DNA of 10,133 bases from Phoronis ovalis (lineage: Eukaryota; Phoronida; Phoronidae), in NCBI GenBank assembly GCA_028565635.1, contig JAOXYB010067478.1, positions 1-10,133 of the forward strand, read 5' to 3'. The translations under genes and the position numbers were made by a program. The notes under the pieces were generated by a model. The model searched no databases. It was not told where the DNA came from and saw nothing but the letters and a program-made list of their open reading frames with translations. Position 1 is the first letter of the stretch. Every line of letters begins with the position of its first letter. Of this stretch, positions 7,206-10,133 are shown piece after piece.

Positions 7206-7213
7206 TGACGTCA
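7206..7213. promoter_or_regulatory. Perfect CRE palindrome TGACGTCA
   Basis: An exact 8-base CREB/ATF consensus stands alone in A+T-rich sequence, about 150 bases beyond the poly(A) end of the minus-strand unit at 7365-7842. One exact 8-mer in 10 kb can occur by chance. Confidence 0.2.
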
Positions 7214-7325
7214 CGAACAATTATACCACTATACCACAAGGTCGCACTTGGTTACAAACAGTAGTAAGTGAGATATTTTCAATACTAACAGATATTTTAG
7301 ACTGTTTGTGACCGCTTGGCATTAG

Positions 7326-7354
7326 AAAACAAACAAACAAACAAACAAACACAC
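7326..7354. repeat. (AAAC)n microsatellite
   Basis: About six uninterrupted AAAC units, ending in ACACAA. It lies just past the proposed 3' end of the minus-strand unit, on its downstream side. Confidence 0.9.
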
Positions 7355-7364
7355 AATTAAAGTC

Positions 7365-7768
7365 CAGTTTGTTTACACAACAGTTTATTGAAGATTATAC
7401 TGTGCATTTCATAATATATTATTAATGCTGTTAATGTCTTTATATCATTGATTTCATGCTTAATGTCGGTTTCACTTTAAAGAAATAAAAGAAAAATAGG
7501 TATAAAGAACAACACTAAACATTAATTCTCTAACTTCGACCACAAACAATTCTAGACAACCCCCAACATATAACTGGGGGTAAGCTAACTAACAATAATG
7601 TAAAGTAACTGAGAATATATAACAATGTAACTATCATTTCTCAAACATATTGAATAATAGGTAATGCTAACACTAATAGTCATACATAAAAAATAGTAAA
7701 CTTACAAGTTAACTTGGACTCCCGATTCCAAGCGTTCATTTCATACGATGTACAGTGTTAAAGTTTCT
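7365..7768 (-). ncRNA. Candidate compact spliced transcription unit, little coding capacity
   Basis: In order on the minus strand: a promoter-like block (7788-7842), a predicted start near 7765, an exon with the donor AACTT|GTAAGT (exon end 7706), a 231-base intron, an acceptor after the long pyrimidine tract TTTTTCTTTTATTTCTTTAAAG (exon start 7474), then AATAAA at 7389-7384. Spliced, the frame from ATG 7739 would give only 22 residues, so a non-coding RNA or an untranslated leader is more likely than a protein gene. The intron holds a 7-bp hairpin, ACCCCCA/TGGGGGT, at 7559-7581. A solo LTR with its own promoter and poly(A) signal is an alternative. No second LTR copy is in the window. Confidence 0.3.
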
Positions 7769-7787
7769 GTTCTACCAGTCAAGAAAC

Positions 7788-7842
7788 CTATATTTATGTG
7801 ACCAATTAATGTCTCTTACAACCAATCAGATACGTGTGACGT
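7788..7842 (-). promoter_or_regulatory. Minus-strand promoter-like block: TGACGT, two CCAAT boxes, TATA box
   Basis: Reading leftward: a CRE half-site (TGACGT on the plus strand, 7837-7842), ATTGG at 7826-7822 and 7806-7802 (20 bases apart), then CATAAATATAG at 7798-7788. Order and orientation match a metazoan core promoter firing leftward, with a start expected near 7760-7768. The spacing of the CCAAT boxes resembles that at 2466-2494. Confidence 0.4.
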
Positions 7843-7966
7843 ATAACCATAGTTTACTGCTATTTCGATTTTAATACCAACAAGAAAACAGAGAGACATA
7901 TCAGTGTGGCCATAGCACTGTTCACAAAACATATAAACTCAGTTTGACTGAATTTGTATAGTGCTG

Positions 7967-8697
7967 GACTTTAGCAGCAAATACCGGCAATAATTTATTC
8001 ATGTCTTATAATTTAAATTTTTGCTGTTCAAATGAAAAGATAAACAAGTATAAGTATATATATTCTGAAAGTATACAACTCAATCTATAAATATGTAATT
8101 TCTTTTTCTCTGAGTAGGTCATGTGCCCTGTGCAGGTGCCATTTTGGGTTAAAATATTAAATTTTTAAAACATAAAATTCAAAAGAATATAAGTCAATAA
8201 CCCCTCATACTACATAGTTGAAATTTTGCACAAATATTCCTTACATATACCATTACAAATCATATCTCAGATTTTTGAAATTTTACTTGGTTACAAAAAA
8301 TATGAATTCTCAAAGTAATGTCACCTCAATCTTATTGCTTTTCTCCTGATGCATAAACTTGAAAATTCCCATCTTTTGAACAAAGTAAAATTTCACAAAA
8401 CTCAGATATGATTTTGTTGTTATATAAAGATATTTTGTGCAAAGTTTCAAGTATACAACTTTAATGGTTTTTGACTTATATTCTTTTAATTGTACATTTC
8501 AAAAACAATGTTTCAACCCAAAATGGTGTTCACAAAGGTCATGTGATCTACTCAGAGAAAAATAAATTAACGTTTAAATTGTATACTTTCAAAATATATA
8601 TATTGTCTGTTTATCTTTTCTAATTAAAATTAGTTTAAATTTAACTTAAATTATAAGTGTGAATAAATGGTACAAAACAATATTCGCTACCTTAATA
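7967..8697. repeat. Long imperfect inverted repeat (fold-back element)
   Basis: Left arm 7967-8316 pairs with right arm 8357-8697 around a loop of about 40 bases centred near 8335. Matching blocks from outside in: AGCAAATA against TATTCGCT; ATTTATTCA...CTTATAATTTAAA; AAAAGATAAACA (8035-8046 with 8608-8619); GAAAGTATACAA; TTTTTCTCTGAGTAG (8103-8117 with 8548-8562); CCATTTTGGGTT; AAAAGAATATAAGTCAA; AATCATATCT; GAAATTTTACTT. Small indels shift the register, so it is old. No coding sequence. It is either a palindromic MITE or two copies of one repeat inserted head to head. The outer ends are not sharply defined. Confidence 0.8.
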
Positions 8698-8753
8698 AAA
8701 CTAGATAAAACACATTTAAAAAAAACAACAATTACTATGCTAAGGTATTTAAT

Positions 8754-8972
8754 AAAAAAGTTGGCAATTTTTGTTATTTTTCAAGATTAACTTGAAATAA
8801 AAAAGACACAAAATTTCTCTAGGAGTAATTAATTATAATTTTAATTTGTGCACTTGTAAGTTGTTGTTCGATGACCTGGAATTTTGGGATAATTCAAGTA
8901 TTGGAGTTTTATAAGTCTTTTAAAGCCATTGTCAAGTTATCAAAAAGTTGGCAATATTTGCATTTTTGTTTT
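8754..8972. repeat. Direct repeat pair AAAAAGTTGGCAAT, about 187 bp apart
   Basis: 8754-8785 (AAAAAAGTTGGCAATTTTTG then TTATTTTTCAAG) and 8942-8972 (AAAAAGTTGGCAATATTTG then CATTTTTGTTTTT) share about 19 bases with one change. Inverted echoes, CCAACTTTTCCAATAT near 9130 and CCAACTTTTTT near 9240, occur further right. The sequence between is A+T-rich with no gene. Confidence 0.5.
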
Positions 8973-9170
8973 TACAAGTTGTAAAGGCTTACTGGTAATT
9001 ATGAGCTTTGCAAAATATCTTGCATTAATCAGTTACCTTCCCTTTTCATTTTATCTATCATAACATTTAATACTATATACTATTTTAAACTTCAGATGTA
9101 AACCCTAAGTACCAACTTCATTAATACTACCAACTTTTCCAATATCCTCCTGTAGTGTCTAAACTTAAAC

Positions 9171-9180
9171 TATATAAATA
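9171..9180 (+). promoter_or_regulatory. TATA box upstream of the 9386-9538 frame
   Basis: TATATAAATA followed by GG, an excellent TATA consensus, would place a start near 9200-9210 and leave a 5' untranslated region of about 180 bases. In A+T-rich DNA such matches are frequent; the support is its order with the frame and poly(A) signal downstream. Confidence 0.3.
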
Positions 9181-9298
9181 GGTGCATAATAGCAAACACT
9201 TCTGTAGATTCCATCTAAACATCAACAAACAGTTATTTCCAACTTTTTTGTAGCAACAAAATTTAAAAAACATCAAAAATTAATTTAAACAAGACAAC

Positions 9299-9317
9299 GA
9301 TGATTCGAATAATCATC
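9299..9317. repeat. 7-bp hairpin GATGATT-CGAAT-AATCATC
   Basis: A perfect short palindrome that would lie in the 5' untranslated region of the candidate gene at 9386. No function can be assigned. Confidence 0.3.
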
Positions 9318-9385
9318 ATTGCACGCTGCTTAAATTGGCTATTTGAGCGAAAGGAATTGTATATTATGAATATGAAGTAGAAGTG

Positions 9386-9538
9386 ATGAAAATGAGTTGG
9401 CGCATGCCTGTCTCTTTTATTATTTTGGTTTTTTGTTATACGTTAAATCAACATACATTCACAACTTCTACGGATATTTTATTTACTGTAAACCAATTGG
9501 CACCAGTTGCTTCTACATTGACCACTGCAAACTTGTGA
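9386..9538 (+). CDS. Candidate small secreted or membrane peptide, 50 residues
   Basis: The first ATG after an in-frame TGA at 9344-9346 has a purine at -3. The product starts MKMSWRMPVSFIILVFCYTL: a basic n-region with Lys and Arg, then a hydrophobic core of about ten residues, a textbook signal-peptide or signal-anchor shape. The rest is Thr/Ser/Asn-rich with no Cys beyond the signal region. The stop is TGA at 9536-9538. Other in-frame ATGs at 9392 and 9404 would keep the hydrophobic core. A TATA box at 9171 and AATAAA at 9954 bracket it on the same strand. A GTAAAC at about 9488 could be a splice donor, making this a first exon. The Helitron at 9541-9912 begins two bases after the stop. 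No family was recognised. Confidence 0.35.
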   Translation: MKMSWRMPVSFIILVFCYTLNQHTFTTSTDILFTVNQLAPVASTLTTANL

Positions 9539-9728
9539 TATCTATACTACTAAATCTCCAGTGTCCGTCTGTCACTCTTTCAACCAAATGTCTTCAAAAC
9601 TATTATATGTAGAACCTTGATCTTTTCACACATCGTAGGTATCAACGATGGCTCGGGCTCCTCAAATTTTGGGGTCAATCGATGAACGGTATTGAGCATT
9701 TTTAAATTCATTGTTTTTTGCCTGTGAT

Positions 9729-9882
9729 AACTCGGCCTTACGTGACCTACATCTCTGTGCACGCCACCATCTTTGAGAGTCACGTGTGTGACCTACATCA
9801 CATCTCTGTACACGCCAACATCTGTGAGAGTCATATCTGAACATATCTGAACTCGGCCTTACGTGACCTACATCTCTATCAA
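9729..9882 (+). repeat. Internal tandem repeat of the Helitron, period 121 bp
   Basis: AACTCGGCCTTACGTGACCT, continuing ACATCTCT, is identical at 9729-9756 and 9850-9877. Within the period, GTGACCTACAT...CATCTCTGTRCACGCCAMCATCTNTGAGAGTCA occurs twice (9742-9783 and about 9788-9833), the second with a small insertion. A further short duplication, TATCTGAACATATCTGAACT, precedes the last copy. The last unit runs into the 3' hairpin. Confidence 0.8.
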
Positions 9883-9885
9883 TAT

Positions 9886-9901
9886 CCGTGGTTCACCACG
9901 G
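9886..9901 (+). repeat. Helitron 3' subterminal hairpin
   Basis: CCGTGGTTCACCACGG forms six G+C-rich pairs with a TTCA loop (seven if the loop is two bases), 7 bases before CTAG. This is the position expected for the Helitron transposition-termination hairpin. Confidence 0.85.
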
Positions 9902-9953
9902 GTCCCGTCTAGTACATACAAACATATTCCTTTATATTTATCTAATGACAAAT

Positions 9954-9959
9954 AATAAA
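9954..9959 (+). promoter_or_regulatory. AATAAA poly(A) signal after the Helitron
   Basis: The hexamer lies 42 bases beyond the Helitron. With the Helitron removed it would be about 43 bases after the stop of the 9386-9538 frame, an ordinary distance for a short 3' untranslated region. Confidence 0.3.
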
Positions 9960-10066
9960 ATTACATTGTTTGCATACAACGTTGCATGTATCATTTATAA
10001 AATATAAACAAATTGCCAATCTATTTAACTTATACTTATAGTATAATAATCCAGGAGGGGGTGGTC

Positions 10067-10133
10067 AATATAAAAGTGGGTACCCATGTTCCAACATGAC
10101 TTTTCAAAAAAGCCCCTAACGAAGTGAAATTCT
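10067..10133 (-). repeat. Dispersed repeat family, copy C, cut by the window end
   Basis: GGGTACCCATG, then 13 differing bases, then TTTTCAAAAAAGCCCCTAA aligns with copies A and B. On the minus strand it keeps the shared frame: GAF-L-K-S-H-V-G-TWVP, and the frame runs on leftward for about 14 residues to a TAA near 10034. The rest of the copy lies beyond the window. Confidence 0.55.

Larger units (their letters stand above)
9541..9912 (+). mobile_element. Complete non-autonomous Helitron, 372 bp
   Basis: The 5' end TCTATACTACTAAATCTCC fits the TC-start and TCTMTACTA-like Helitron terminus. The 3' end is CTAG (9909-9912), preceded after 7 bases by the hairpin CCGTGGT-TC-ACCACGG (9886-9901). 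The element sits exactly between A (9540) and T (9913) with no target duplication, the Helitron insertion rule (A-TC...CTRR-T). Inside, a 28-base block is repeated identically at 9729-9756 and 9850-9877, with a diverged partial copy between. It has no Rep or helicase coding, so it would have been moved by an autonomous partner elsewhere. Intact ends suggest it is not very old. Confidence 0.85.

Noticed and set aside
7326-7354. AAAC units as a regularly spaced CRISPR-like array
   Set aside because: Four-base units without spacers are a plain microsatellite, and the genome looks eukaryotic.
7208-8535. Consideration of the window as bacterial or phage DNA with an unknown defence system
   Set aside because: No gene-dense strand, no ribosome-binding sites, and clear eukaryotic elements (Helitron, MITEs, splice and poly(A) signals).
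9397-9612. 71-codon plus frame overlapping the signal-peptide frame
   Set aside because: No ATG at its first codon, it crosses the Helitron boundary, and the overlapping 9386-9538 frame has a better start and a signal-peptide shape.
9580-9844. Two minus-strand frames of 60-67 codons
   Set aside because: They run through the Helitron's tandem repeats and read repeated Arg/His/Trp-rich peptides. The openness comes from the repeat, and non-autonomous Helitrons of this size do not code.

Overview
The window looks like intergenic or intronic DNA from an animal nuclear genome. It is very A+T-rich by eye, has no long open frame, has no Shine-Dalgarno-led gene series, and carries simple repeats, short inverted-repeat elements and a small Helitron. 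Splice-like sites, TATA and CCAAT boxes and AATAAA signals fit a metazoan. A marine invertebrate, perhaps a mollusc, is my guess from the style of the repeats. That is an impression and was not tested. No universally conserved protein, rRNA or tRNA was found.

Layout. 1-125 is the edge of a palindrome-rich repeat. 168-546 is a GC-richer island that reads as a possible two-exon small gene. 600-1675 is A+T-rich with no gene. A near-perfect 29-bp-stem hairpin lies at 1675-1753, followed by a stretch open on both strands. 2020-3560 is A+T-rich with small hairpins, paired CCAAT boxes and a weak open frame. 3585-3770, 6604-6825 and 10067-10133 are three same-orientation copies of one dispersed repeat that share a minus-strand reading frame. 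Beside the first copy, 3832-4035 (minus) holds a 67-codon frame with a faint hAT-transposase look. 4465-4785 and 5717-5884 are two copies of one MITE, the second complete with about 40-bp terminal inverted repeats. Between them, 4974-5151 is an exon-like island with several open frames. 5929-6545 holds two more exon-like islands.

The right part is the richest. 7365-7842 (minus) looks like a compact transcription unit: TGACGT, two CCAAT boxes, a TATA box, a splice donor, a pyrimidine-rich acceptor and AATAAA. 7967-8697 is a long imperfect inverted repeat. From 9171 to 9959 a TATA box, a 50-codon frame with a signal-peptide-like start and an AATAAA lie in order on the plus strand. A complete 372-bp non-autonomous Helitron (9541-9912) sits two bases after that frame's stop codon, inside what would be its 3' untranslated region.

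Coding calls here are hypotheses. In several islands more than one frame, on both strands, looks protein-like, so transcript or comparative evidence decides. The repeat and mobile-element calls rest on directly visible sequence identity and are firmer.
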